A program made the position numbers and the translations under genes. 64,000 nucleotides of DNA from JAFAZI01 sp035501255 (GTDB taxonomy: Bacteria > Actinomycetota > Actinomycetes > JAFAQI01): assembly GCA_035501255.1 (NCBI GenBank), contig DATJWM010000135.1:1-64000 (forward strand), in the 5' to 3' direction. Below are positions 27,458 to 35,750 of this stretch, one piece after another (within the stretch, counting starts at the first letter, position 1; each line of letters begins with the position of its first letter). The notes beneath the pieces were generated by a model. That model was not told where the DNA came from, did not search any database, and saw only the letters and a list, made by a program, of their open reading frames with translations.

Positions 27458-29053
27458 GTGGTGGACTACCGTTCGGCGGTGGACAGTGAATCGGGATTCC
27501 CCATCGAGACGCGTTACGACGCGTCCAGCCTGCAGGGGTGGGACCCGGCGACCCAGCTAGGCGAGCCCGGCGGCTACCCCTTCACCAGAGGCGTCTATCC
27601 CTCCATGTACACGGGCCGGCCGTGGACGATCCGTCAGTACGCCGGCTTCGGCACCGCCCGGGAGTCCAACGAGCGCTACCACCAGCTGGTCGCGAACGGC
27701 TCCACCGGGCTCTCGGTGGCGTTCGACCTGCCGACCCAGATGGGCTACGACTCCGACGACCCGGTCGCCTCGGGTGAGGTCGGCAAGGTCGGCGTGGCGA
27801 TCGACTCGGTCGAGGACATGCGGGTGCTCTTCGACGGCATCCCGCTGGACAAGGTCTCGACGTCGATGACGATCAATGCACCGGCGTCGCTGTTGCTTTT
27901 GCTTTACGAACTGGTCGGCGCGGAGCAGGGCGTGCCCGCAAGCGCGCTCACCGGCACCATCCAAAACGACATCCTCAAGGAGTACATCGCCCGCGGAACC
28001 TACATCTTCCCGCCGAAGCCGTCGCTGCGACTGATCACCGACATCTTCAGCTACTGCCGCTCCGCCGTACCGAAGTGGAACACGATCTCGATCTCGGGCT
28101 ATCACATGGCCGAGGCCGGAGCGACCCCCGCGCAGGAGATCGCGTTCACGATCGCCGACGGGATCGAATACGTTCGTGCCGCGATCGCAAGCGGCCAGCA
28201 CGTGGACGAGTTCGCGCCCGCGCTCTCGTTCTTCTTCGTGGCCCGCACCACGTTGTTGGAGGAGGTCGCGAAGTTCCGCGCTGCGCGACGGATCTGGGCG
28301 CGAGTGATGAAGGAGACGTTCGGAGCCGAGAACCCCAAGTCACAGATGCTGAGATTTCACACCCAGACCGCGGGCGTTCAACTCACCGCCCAGCAGCCCG
28401 AGGTCAACCTGATCCGGGTCACCACCCAAGCGCTCGCCGCGTTGTTCGGCGGGACCCAGTCGCTGCACACGAACTCCTACGACGAGGCGATTGCGCTCCC
28501 CACCGAGAAGGCGGCCCGGCTCGCCGTGCGCACCCAGCAGGTGCTGGCCCACGAGACCGACATCACGGCCACGGTCGACCCGTTCGCCGGCTCCTATGCC
28601 GTGGAGTCGATGACCGACGAGGTCGAGGCGGCCGCGGTCGAACTGATGCGCCGGATCGAAGACATGGGAGGCGCGGTCGCCGCGATCGAGCGGGGTTATC
28701 AGAAAGGCGAGATCGAGCGGACGGCGTACCGGACATCGCAGCAGATCGACGCCGGCGAGCGGGTCGTCGTCGGGGTCAACAAGTTCACCGTCGACGTGGA
28801 GGAGCACTACGAGCCGTTGCGGGTCGACCCGCGGATCGGGGAGGCGCAGGCCGAGCGGCTGGCGAAGCTGCGGGCGGACCGCTCGTCGGCCGATGTGAGC
28901 GCGGCCCTCGACGCGCTGCGGTTCGCCGCGGAAGGTACCGACAACGTCCTGGTCCCGATGCGGGCCGCCCTCGCCGCTCGGGCCACCGTCGGCGAGGTCT
29001 GCAACGCGCTACGGGAAATATGGGGGACCTACCAGCCTGTTGACCCGTCATGA
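27458..29053 (+). CDS. Methylmalonyl-CoA mutase-type large subunit (no B12 domain)
   Basis: The 531-residue protein covers only the TIM-barrel substrate domain of acyl-CoA mutases, which rearrange the carbon skeleton by a B12 radical mechanism. Substrate-specificity positions read Tyr61 (TIRQYAGFG) and Arg179 (EYIARGTYIFPP). These match methylmalonyl-CoA mutase, whereas isobutyryl-CoA mutase has Phe and Gln. His216 in SGYHMAEAG is the conserved catalytic His. The C-terminal B12 domain is absent, so a separate small subunit must exist outside this window. The start is GTG 27458. The stop overlaps the folE ATG by 4 nt. Confidence 0.9.
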   Translation: MVDYRSAVDSESGFPIETRYDASSLQGWDPATQLGEPGGYPFTRGVYPSMYTGRPWTIRQYAGFGTARESNERYHQLVANGSTGLSVAFDLPTQMGYDSDDPVASGEVGKVGVAIDSVEDMRVLFDGIPLDKVSTSMTINAPASLLLLLYELVGAEQGVPASALTGTIQNDILKEYIARGTYIFPPKPSLRLITDIFSYCRSAVPKWNTISISGYHMAEAGATPAQEIAFTIADGIEYVRAAIASGQHVDEFAPALSFFFVARTTLLEEVAKFRAARRIWARVMKETFGAENPKSQMLRFHTQTAGVQLTAQQPEVNLIRVTTQALAALFGGTQSLHTNSYDEAIALPTEKAARLAVRTQQVLAHETDITATVDPFAGSYAVESMTDEVEAAAVELMRRIEDMGGAVAAIERGYQKGEIERTAYRTSQQIDAGERVVVGVNKFTVDVEEHYEPLRVDPRIGEAQAERLAKLRADRSSADVSAALDALRFAAEGTDNVLVPMRAALAARATVGEVCNALREIWGTYQPVDPS

Positions 29054-29637
29054 CCGACGACCGGATCGAGATGAACGGCGACCAGATCGACCTTGCCGGC
29101 GCCGAGAAGGCGGCGGCGGACCTGCTCGGCGCGTTGGGCGTTGACACCAGCGAGGCGCCGCTGGCCGGCACCCCCGCTCGGATCGCCCGGGCCTACGCCG
29201 AGCTCCTGACCCACCGGGAGTTCTCGCTCACCACCTTCCCCAACGACGAGGGCTACGACGAGCTGGTCATCGCCCGGGATATCCCGTTCTCCTCGGTCTG
29301 CGAGCATCACTTCCTGCCGTTCGTCGGCACGGCCGTCGTGGCATACCTACCCGGCGAGCGGATCCTCGGACTATCCAAGCTCGCCCGGGTGGTCGAGATG
29401 TTCGCCCGCCGCCCGCAGGTACAAGAGCGGATGACCACGCAGATCGCGCGTTGGCTGAATGACAACCTCGCGCCGAAAGGCGTCGGCATCGTCCTCGAGG
29501 CCGAGCACACGTGCATGACGATCCGCGGGGTGGGGGCCCGGGGGGCGACAACGGTGACCTCAACACTGCTCGGGCACCTGCGCAACGACGCCCGAAGCCG
29601 GGCCGAGTTCCTGACCCTCGCCCACCTCCAGCGCTAA
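29050..29637 (+). CDS. folE: GTP cyclohydrolase I
   Basis: FolE converts GTP to dihydroneopterin triphosphate, the first step of folate and pterin synthesis. The protein has 195 residues, the normal length. Zinc ligands are visible in VCEHHFLPF (Cys and His, about residues 80-83) and in EAEHTCMTIRGV (Cys near 156). The active-site His and Lys/Arg region GLSKLARVVEMFARRPQVQ is intact. ATG 29050 overlaps the upstream mutase stop, indicating translational coupling. Pairing with a mutase is unusual, as folE often sits near ftsH and folP in actinobacteria. A long hairpin follows the stop. Confidence 0.96.
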   Translation: MTDDRIEMNGDQIDLAGAEKAAADLLGALGVDTSEAPLAGTPARIARAYAELLTHREFSLTTFPNDEGYDELVIARDIPFSSVCEHHFLPFVGTAVVAYLPGERILGLSKLARVVEMFARRPQVQERMTTQIARWLNDNLAPKGVGIVLEAEHTCMTIRGVGARGATTVTSTLLGHLRNDARSRAEFLTLAHLQR

Positions 29638-29644
29638 CCCCCTT

Positions 29645-29707
29645 CGCCCAACTGTCAGTTATCGGCCGTTTTCGGCGAAGAAATGGCCGATAACTGACAG
29701 TTGGGCG
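29645..29707 (+). terminator. 23-bp perfect inverted repeat after folE
   Basis: The arms 29645-29667 and 29685-29707 are exact reverse complements (left arm begins CGCCCAACTGTCAGTTATCG), with a 17-nt loop that is itself partly complementary (TTTTC/GAAGAA). It starts 8 bp after the folE stop and probably ends the mutase-folE transcript. The length and perfection also fit a dispersed palindromic element. Confidence 0.72.
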
Positions 29708-29751
29708 GATGGCGGCGGGGATCCGGATTCACAGGTAGCTCCCAGGCGTAC

Positions 29752-29793
29752 CTCACGCGGTGCTCAGGGCGTGATCTCAGGCTGAGATCACGC
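29752..29793 (+). promoter_or_regulatory. CTCA(C/G)G direct repeats overlapping a perfect palindrome, candidate operator
   Basis: CTCACG (29752) and CTCAGG (29763) are 11 bp apart, and another CTCAGG begins at 29776. The last overlaps a perfect palindrome with 12-nt arms GCGTGATCTCAG (29769-29780) and its complement (29782-29793) around one base. The site ends 58 bp before the first adaptor gene. It probably binds the local OmpR-type regulator, or a dimeric repressor, at the promoter of the export operon. Confidence 0.5.
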
Positions 29794-29851
29794 TTCGAAT
29801 GCCGGCGTTTCGGGCCGTGCATTCCTGTCCCGCGAACCAGGAGAGTACGTC

Positions 29852-31036
29852 GTGCCGCGACCGTTGCACCTCCTTCGCCGCTGGCCGGTCATCGCCGCCG
29901 CGGTCGTCATCGTCCTCGCCGGCGGTGGAGCCGCATGGGCGATGACCCGATCCTCGGGCTCGTCGAACGCAACGACCCAGGTCGTGGCCGCGAAGTACGC
30001 CACGATCAACCAGACCGTGTCGACCTCCGGCACGATCGAGCCGTTGCATTCCGCGGATCTCGACTTCGCGACGAGCGGTCGAGTCACCTCGATTCGGGTC
30101 AAGGAAGGCGAGAAGGTCCGCAACGGCGAGGTCCTCGCCACCGTCGGCCGGGCGGCGTTGGTCGCGCAGGTCGCGGCCGCACGGGCCAGCGTCGAGTCCG
30201 CGGCCGCCAAGGTTGCCGAAGATTCCACGGGATCGAGCACCCAGCTCGCCGCCGATCGGGCCGCGCTGGTCTCGGCAAACAGCCAGCTCGCGTCCGCGAA
30301 ATCCGCGCTCCGGGACGCCAGCCTGCGGGCAACGATCAACGGGACGGTCACGTCGGTCAACCTGACCAAGGGCCAGCAAGTGAGCGGTACGTCGACCGCC
30401 AGCAACGCAGCGACGTCGTCGTCAACCTCATCGGAGAGCCAGGTCGTCATCCAGTCCTCCCGAACCTTCCTCGTTGACGCCACGGTCGATGACACCGAGG
30501 TCAGCTCGGTCAAGAAGGGGCAGAAGGTCACGATCACGCCCGACGGTGCGACCACAACCGTCAACGGCGTCGTCACGTCGGTCAGCACCGTGCCGTCGTC
30601 CGAGTCCAGCGTGGTCAGCTTTCCGATCGTCGTCCGGGTCGCCGGCCACCCGAGCGGCGTATACGCGGGCGCAAGCGCGACGCTCCTGATCACGACGAAA
30701 CACCTCGCCCACGTGCTCGAGATCCCGACCCTGGCAGTCACCTACAGCGGGTCCACCGCAACCGTGAAGGTGCGTTCCGGCAACTCCACCACAACCCGCA
30801 CGATCACGACCGGTTCGACCTACGGCCAGGAAACCCAGGTGGTGTCCGGACTGAAGTCCGGCGAGGACGTGGTGGTCACGGTTCCGTCGTTCGCCCAGTT
30901 CAACCGCGGAAGCGGTGGCGAAGGCAACGTGCCCAGCGGCGGCCTGTTCGGCGGGACCGGCGGGAACAGCGGCGGCGGAGGCTTCCCGACCGGGGGCGGC
31001 TTCCCCGATGGCAGCGGCGGATTCGGAAACGGCTGA
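29852..31036 (+). CDS. MacA/HlyD-like periplasmic adaptor protein of an ABC exporter
   Basis: A 394-residue membrane-anchored adaptor. An N-terminal signal anchor (PVIAAAVVIVLAGGGAAWA) is followed by the first lipoyl half (GTIEPLHSADLDFATSGRV), a short Ala-rich hairpin and the second lipoyl half (LRATINGTVTSVNLTKGQQV). Beta-barrel and membrane-proximal domains come next. The C-terminus is a Gly/Pro-rich tail of about 45 residues. The start GTG 29852 has CAGGAGA 8 nt upstream. The stop is shared with the ATG of the ATPase gene (31036). It would link the MacB-like permease to exported substrate on the outer face of the membrane. Confidence 0.9.
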   Translation: MPRPLHLLRRWPVIAAAVVIVLAGGGAAWAMTRSSGSSNATTQVVAAKYATINQTVSTSGTIEPLHSADLDFATSGRVTSIRVKEGEKVRNGEVLATVGRAALVAQVAAARASVESAAAKVAEDSTGSSTQLAADRAALVSANSQLASAKSALRDASLRATINGTVTSVNLTKGQQVSGTSTASNAATSSSTSSESQVVIQSSRTFLVDATVDDTEVSSVKKGQKVTITPDGATTTVNGVVTSVSTVPSSESSVVSFPIVVRVAGHPSGVYAGASATLLITTKHLAHVLEIPTLAVTYSGSTATVKVRSGNSTTTRTITTGSTYGQETQVVSGLKSGEDVVVTVPSFAQFNRGSGGEGNVPSGGLFGGTGGNSGGGGFPTGGGFPDGSGGFGNG

Positions 31037-31752
31037 TGACCACTCCCACCGGCGCCCCCGTCCTCGCTCTGGAGGACGTGCGCAAGACCTACCGCAACGG
31101 CTCGCTCGAGGTCGAGGCGCTGCGCGGCATCACCCTCGACATCGACGACGGCGAGTACGTCGCGATCATGGGCCCGTCGGGCTCGGGCAAGTCGACGCTC
31201 ATGCACATCCTCGGCTGCCTGGACACCCCGACATCGGGACGTTACCGGCTTGCCGGCGAGGACGTGGCGACCATGAACGAGGCGGCTCTGGCCCACGTCC
31301 GCAACCGGCGGATCGGCTTCGTGTTCCAGCAGTTCAATCTGCTTGCTTCGTTGAGCGCACTTCGCAACGTCGAACTACCGCTGACCTACGCCGGAGCCAG
31401 TCCTGCAGATCGACGCAGCCGCGCTCTCGAGGCGCTAACCAGGGTCGGTCTCGGTGACCGCGTCGAACACCGACCGGGCGAGCTGTCCGGTGGCCAGCAA
31501 CAGCGGGTCGCCGTCGCACGGGCTCTGGTCACGGATCCGACGCTGATTCTCGCCGACGAACCGACCGGCAACCTTGACTCGACCTCGAGCGCGGACGTGC
31601 TCGCACTGCTGGCGGAACTGCACGATGGCGGACGCACGATCGTTCTGATCACGCACGAGGCGGACGTCGCCGCCGCCGCGCAGCGAATCGTCCGGATGAA
31701 GGACGGTCTCCTCGATCCGGACCTCGCGACCTCGATGGGCGGGGCGCGATGA
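31036..31752 (+). CDS. MacB-type ABC transporter ATP-binding protein
   Basis: A 238-residue ATPase of the MacB/LolD class. Walker A is GPSGSGKST (about residues 46-54), the Q-loop is FVFQQFNLL, the signature is LSGGQQQR, Walker B is LILADEPTGNLDS and the switch His is in VLITHEAD. It overlaps the adaptor stop upstream and the permease start downstream (4 nt), forming a tight translational unit. It powers a periplasm-facing mechanotransmission exporter, usually for lipoproteins, peptides or antibiotics; the substrate is unknown. Confidence 0.95.
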   Translation: MTTPTGAPVLALEDVRKTYRNGSLEVEALRGITLDIDDGEYVAIMGPSGSGKSTLMHILGCLDTPTSGRYRLAGEDVATMNEAALAHVRNRRIGFVFQQFNLLASLSALRNVELPLTYAGASPADRRSRALEALTRVGLGDRVEHRPGELSGGQQQRVAVARALVTDPTLILADEPTGNLDSTSSADVLALLAELHDGGRTIVLITHEADVAAAAQRIVRMKDGLLDPDLATSMGGAR

Positions 31753-33059
31753 GCTGGCTCGAGACGGCCCGAACCGGGCTCACGGCGATCGTGACCCACC
31801 GGATGCGCTCGATCCTCACAATGCTCGGAATCCTGATCGGGATCGCCGCGGTGATTCTCACGGTGGGCCTCGGGCAAGGAGCCCAACAGCAGGTGGGCAG
31901 CGAGATCAGCGCCCTAGGAAGCAACCTGCTCATCGTCTCCCCCGGGAGTGCGACGAGCTCGACCGGCATCCGCGGCGGCTTCGGATCGGCCTCCACGCTC
32001 ACCACCGAGGACGCGACGGCACTGTCGTCCAAGGTCACCGCCCCCGACATCAAGGCCGTCGCGGCGACCACCTCGACCTCGGAGGAGCTCACCGTTGATT
32101 CCTCCGCCACCGGCAATCGGTTCGCGGCGCTGGCAGCGTCCGGCTCGTCCTCCTCCTCGTCATCGTCCTCGGCGACGAACTGGACCACGACCGTGGCCGG
32201 CACGACCCCGTCGTGGCTCTCGGTTCGGTCTCGCTCGGTCGTCGAGGGACGATTCATCACCGCGCACGACGTGGCGACGAACGCCGCCGTCGTCGTGCTC
32301 GGATCGGAGACCTCGTCCGAGCTGTTCAGCGGACGGGACCCGGTCGGGCAGACGGTGACCATCGCCGACATCCCGTTCACCGTGGTCGGCGTCTTGAACT
32401 CGGTCGGGTCGGGCGCCTCGTCCAGCTCCGATCAGGACGACACCGCGATCGTGCCGATCACGACCGCGATGACCCGGGTCGTCGGAGGGACGTCGCGCAC
32501 CTCGGTCAGCACGATCTACATCGAGGCGACCAGCTCGAAGACGATCTCCGCCGCCTATCAGGAGGCGGACGCAGAACTCCTGGCCCTGCACGGCATCACG
32601 ACCTCGTCCGACGCCGACTTCTCGATCGCCTCCCAGCAATCGATCCTGAGTACGGCGACCAGCGTCGACCGGACGCTCACCATCTTGCTCGGCGGAATCG
32701 CTGGCATCTCCTTGTTCGTCGGGGGGATCGGCGTGATGAACATCATGCTGGTGTCGGTCACCGAGCGGATCCGCGAGATCGGGTTGCGCAAAGCCCTCGG
32801 CGCCACGCCGAGCGCAATCCGTCGCCAGTTCCTCGTCGAGGCCGGAACCCTCGGATTGACCGGCGGGATCCTCGGAGTCGCACTTGGTCTGATCGGCGCG
32901 GTCGTTCTCCCGCACTTCATCTCCGATCCGATCGCCATCTCCTCCACCGCGGCGATCGGCGCGATTGCGGTTGCCGTCGGAATCGGCCTGGTCTTCGGCG
33001 TCTACCCCGCCAGCAGAGCCGCGCGGCTCGCCCCCATCGACGCACTGCGTAGTGAATAA
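31749..33059 (+). CDS. MacB/FtsX-like ABC transporter permease
   Basis: A 436-residue membrane protein with the MacB layout: one N-terminal helix (SILTMLGILIGIAAVILTV), a large extracytoplasmic MacB-PCD domain and three C-terminal helices (about residues 315-335, 365-390 and 398-420). The segment RIREIGLRKALGATPSAI is the conserved cytoplasmic coupling region of the family. The outer domain carries a Ser-rich run near residue 135, similar in composition to the Ser/Thr-rich expansions of the second adaptor. It is translated in overlap with the ATPase gene. Confidence 0.93.
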   Translation: MSWLETARTGLTAIVTHRMRSILTMLGILIGIAAVILTVGLGQGAQQQVGSEISALGSNLLIVSPGSATSSTGIRGGFGSASTLTTEDATALSSKVTAPDIKAVAATTSTSEELTVDSSATGNRFAALAASGSSSSSSSSSATNWTTTVAGTTPSWLSVRSRSVVEGRFITAHDVATNAAVVVLGSETSSELFSGRDPVGQTVTIADIPFTVVGVLNSVGSGASSSSDQDDTAIVPITTAMTRVVGGTSRTSVSTIYIEATSSKTISAAYQEADAELLALHGITTSSDADFSIASQQSILSTATSVDRTLTILLGGIAGISLFVGGIGVMNIMLVSVTERIREIGLRKALGATPSAIRRQFLVEAGTLGLTGGILGVALGLIGAVVLPHFISDPIAISSTAAIGAIAVAVGIGLVFGVYPASRAARLAPIDALRSE

Positions 33060-33074
33060 CCGAAGGAGCACCCC

Positions 33075-34016
33075 GTGACCCCCCACATCCGGACCGCCTC
33101 GACCGGCGGCAAGCGTCGCCTCGCCACCGTCGCGGTGATCGGCGCGAGCGCCGCGGTGCTCGCCGCGTGCGGAAGCGGCTCAACCGGCGGCAACTCCGGC
33201 GGCGGCGGAGCGTCAGACGCTCCCACCGGAAGCGCGGCGGGGTTCGCCCCGGTAACGGGCAAGGTTGTGTCCACCGGAAGCTCGGGTGCGCGCGTGTCCA
33301 CGACGTCCGGCAAGACCGACGTGGCGTTCGCGTCGACGACCCGGTTCACCACGCTCGCGACGATCGACAAGGCCGCCCTCAAGGTCGGCCAGTGCGTCAC
33401 CGTGTCGAGCTCGTCGACCACCAGCTCAGCCACCGCGATCACGGCAACCACCATCACGGTCACCAGCAACACCGCGTGCAGTACCGCCCGCAGCTTCGGT
33501 AGACCCGGCACGGGTAATGGCGGCCCGCCGAGCGGCGGTAGCGTCGCCAGCGGCGCGCCCGGTGGTGAGGGCTTCCCCGGCGGCACGTCCGGGAGCGGGG
33601 GGTTGCCCGACGGGACACCTCCGACCGGCGGCGCCTCGGGCAGCGGCAACCGGGTCGGCGGGTTCCCGAGGGCGGGGACGATCACCTCGATCTCCGGCTC
33701 GACGATCACGATCAAGTCCCTCGTGCGCGGTGTCGCCGGCGGATCATCGTCGCCCTCGACCGGCCACGTCACCGTGACGACCTCGGGGTCGACGACGTTG
33801 CGACGCAGCGTCACCGGATCGAAGAGCGACGTCGTCACCGGCACGTGCCTCACCGCGATCGGCCAGAAGACAAGCGGCGGAGTCGTTGATGCCTTCTCGG
33901 TCACGGTCTCCAGTCCCAGCGACGGCACCTGCACCGCGAGCACCAGCGGGTTCGGTGGCGGGTTCGGTTTCGGTGGCCCACGGGGTTCCCGCCCGAACGG
34001 GTCGACCAGTGCCTAG
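33075..34016 (+). CDS. Lipoprotein with two DUF5666-like domains and Gly/Pro-rich linker
   Basis: A 313-residue predicted lipoprotein: basic N-terminus, hydrophobic core and lipobox VLAAC (Cys near residue 33). Two beta-rich modules resemble DUF5666 (PVTGKVVSTGSSGARVSTTS, and AGTITSISGSTITIKS). Each contains two Cys that could form disulfides. A Gly/Ser/Pro-rich linker of about 50 residues joins them, and a Gly-rich tail ends the protein. The start GTG 33075 has GAAGGAG upstream. It lies 15 bp after the permease and overlaps the next adaptor gene, so it is probably a structural or substrate-handling part of the export system. Confidence 0.8.
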   Translation: MTPHIRTASTGGKRRLATVAVIGASAAVLAACGSGSTGGNSGGGGASDAPTGSAAGFAPVTGKVVSTGSSGARVSTTSGKTDVAFASTTRFTTLATIDKAALKVGQCVTVSSSSTTSSATAITATTITVTSNTACSTARSFGRPGTGNGGPPSGGSVASGAPGGEGFPGGTSGSGGLPDGTPPTGGASGSGNRVGGFPRAGTITSISGSTITIKSLVRGVAGGSSSPSTGHVTVTTSGSTTLRRSVTGSKSDVVTGTCLTAIGQKTSGGVVDAFSVTVSSPSDGTCTASTSGFGGGFGFGGPRGSRPNGSTSA

Positions 34017-35682
34017 CGTGCTCATTCGCCGCCGGGTGATCGTCGGCGGCCTCGCCGTCGTCATCGTCGCCGCTGCCGGCACGTCGGCGTGGGCGATGAG
34101 CGGCGGTTCGGGGACGGCGTACCGGCTTGCCACGGTCGGCCGCGGGTCGGTCGTCGCGTCCATCGACACCACCGGGGTCATCTCACCGATCAAGTCGGCC
34201 AACGTCGACTTTCAGGTCTCCGGGACGGTCCGCCGGGTGGTCGTGAAGCAAGGTCAGCGGGTCACGGCCGGCGAGGTGCTCGCTCGCCTCAAACGGGCCG
34301 ATCTGCGTGCGACCCTCACGGCCGCCGAATCCACGCTCAGCGCCGCCCGCGAAACGCTGACCTCCGACGAGGCCAGCCAGTCCACGAGCACGGTCGCGAA
34401 CAGTACGTCGACGAGCAGCGCAGCGACGTCCACCGGCTCGACCGCGTCCGGCAACCAGCACAACAGTACGACCGGAAACTCCAAGAAGATTCAGGCTGAT
34501 CAGCTCACGTTGGTCAATGCCCAGCGTCGCGCGGATGCGGACCTAGCGACCGCAAAGGCAGCGTTGGCGGCGGAGAAGACCGCGTGCGCGAGCGAGCTCA
34601 GCGACGCCTCATCGTCCTCGAGTGCGACCTCGGGCGCGTCGAGTACTGCCTCCGACGACTGCACCGCCGCGGTCCAGACGCTGTACGCCGCCCAGAGCGC
34701 GGTCAGTAAGGACCAGCGCGCCGTCCAAGCGGCACAGACCGCCCTCACCAAGGACCTCGGCGTCTCCACAACCTCGGCCGCCCCCACCGCTGCACACACT
34801 CGCACCAGCGGCACGACGAGCAGCACGTCCACCGACAGTGGCGCGACCACACAACGCCACCAGAGCACGTCGGCGACCGACACCGCCAGCGCAACGACCG
34901 CGACGACGACCGTGACCGCGGCCCAACTCGCCTCCGACCAGGCGACGATCGACACCGACCGTGCCGCAGTCGCGACGGCCCGGGCGAACCTCGCCCAGGC
35001 CGTCGTGCGCAGCCCGATGTCCGGACGGGTCGTCACCGTCACCGTCGCCCGCGGTGACCAGGTCTCCGGCTCATCGAGCTCGACCAGCCCGGCGTTCCAA
35101 GTTGTGGGATCCCCGCAGAGCCAGGTCACGATCGGGCTCACGGCCGCCCAGATCCGAACAGTGAAAACCGGGATGCAAGCGCGGGTCACTGCGGACGGCG
35201 CCGCGACGTCGGTGACGGGCATTGTCACGTCGGTGGGCATCGCGGCGGCGGAGTCCTCGACCGGCTCCTCGACCTACCCGGTCGTGATCGCCGTGTCCAA
35301 GACCGCGACGTCGCTGGTGTCGGGAGCGGACGCCGCGGTCTCGATCGTCCTCGCGCACGTGCGCAACGCGCTCATCGTCCCCACCTCTGCGGTGCACCGC
35401 AGCGGCGAGAAGAGCTACGTCGAGACCCTCGCGAACGGCCGACTGACCCGCACGACCGTGACCGTCGGCGCGATGGGCGCGACGACCACCCAGATCCTCG
35501 CCGGCCTGACCACCGGTCAGCGGGTGATCCTCGCAAACCTCAACGCCGCCGTACCGAGCAGCAGCAGCAACCTCACCACCGGCGGGGGCAACGGGTTCCG
35601 GTCGTTGCGCATCTCCGGTGGACCCGGCCCCGGCGGCTTCAGCCCGCCCGGTGGCGGTTCGGTGTCGGTCAGCGGGAAGTAG
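34009..35682 (+). CDS. Second HlyD-like adaptor with long Ser/Thr-rich hairpin insertion
   Basis: About 557 residues. After an N-terminal membrane anchor (VIVGGLAVVIVAAAGTSAWA) comes the first lipoyl half (GVISPIKSANVDFQVSGTV). A hairpin of more than 250 residues follows, consisting of Ala-rich helices interrupted by Ser/Thr-rich tracts and holding two Cys (CASELSD and SDDCTAAV). The second lipoyl half is VVRSPMSGRVVTVTVARGDQ, then beta-barrel domains and a Gly/Pro-rich tail. The likely starts GTG 34009 (inside the end of the lipoprotein gene) and GTG 34018 lack a clear ribosome site, so translational coupling is likely. The expansion could span the cell wall in place of an outer-membrane channel. 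Confidence 0.85.
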   Translation: MPSVLIRRRVIVGGLAVVIVAAAGTSAWAMSGGSGTAYRLATVGRGSVVASIDTTGVISPIKSANVDFQVSGTVRRVVVKQGQRVTAGEVLARLKRADLRATLTAAESTLSAARETLTSDEASQSTSTVANSTSTSSAATSTGSTASGNQHNSTTGNSKKIQADQLTLVNAQRRADADLATAKAALAAEKTACASELSDASSSSSATSGASSTASDDCTAAVQTLYAAQSAVSKDQRAVQAAQTALTKDLGVSTTSAAPTAAHTRTSGTTSSTSTDSGATTQRHQSTSATDTASATTATTTVTAAQLASDQATIDTDRAAVATARANLAQAVVRSPMSGRVVTVTVARGDQVSGSSSSTSPAFQVVGSPQSQVTIGLTAAQIRTVKTGMQARVTADGAATSVTGIVTSVGIAAAESSTGSSTYPVVIAVSKTATSLVSGADAAVSIVLAHVRNALIVPTSAVHRSGEKSYVETLANGRLTRTTVTVGAMGATTTQILAGLTTGQRVILANLNAAVPSSSSNLTTGGGNGFRSLRISGGPGPGGFSPPGGGSVSVSGK

Positions 35683-35688
35683 CACCGG

Positions 35689-35718
35689 CTCGCAGCGAGC
35701 TCACAGCGCTGCTCAAGG
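35689..35718 (+). promoter_or_regulatory. CTC(A/G)CAG direct repeats upstream of GT2-GtrA gene
   Basis: CTCGCAG (35689), CTCACAG (35700) and CTCAAGG (35712) are spaced 11 and 12 bp apart and end 32 bp before the glycosyltransferase start. The spacing of one helical turn is what OmpR/PhoB-type regulators bind. The same word recurs upstream of the adaptor operon and the response regulator gene. Confidence 0.45.
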
Positions 35719-35750
35719 CTGCATCCATCCGCAGGTCGCACCGTGGCTGC

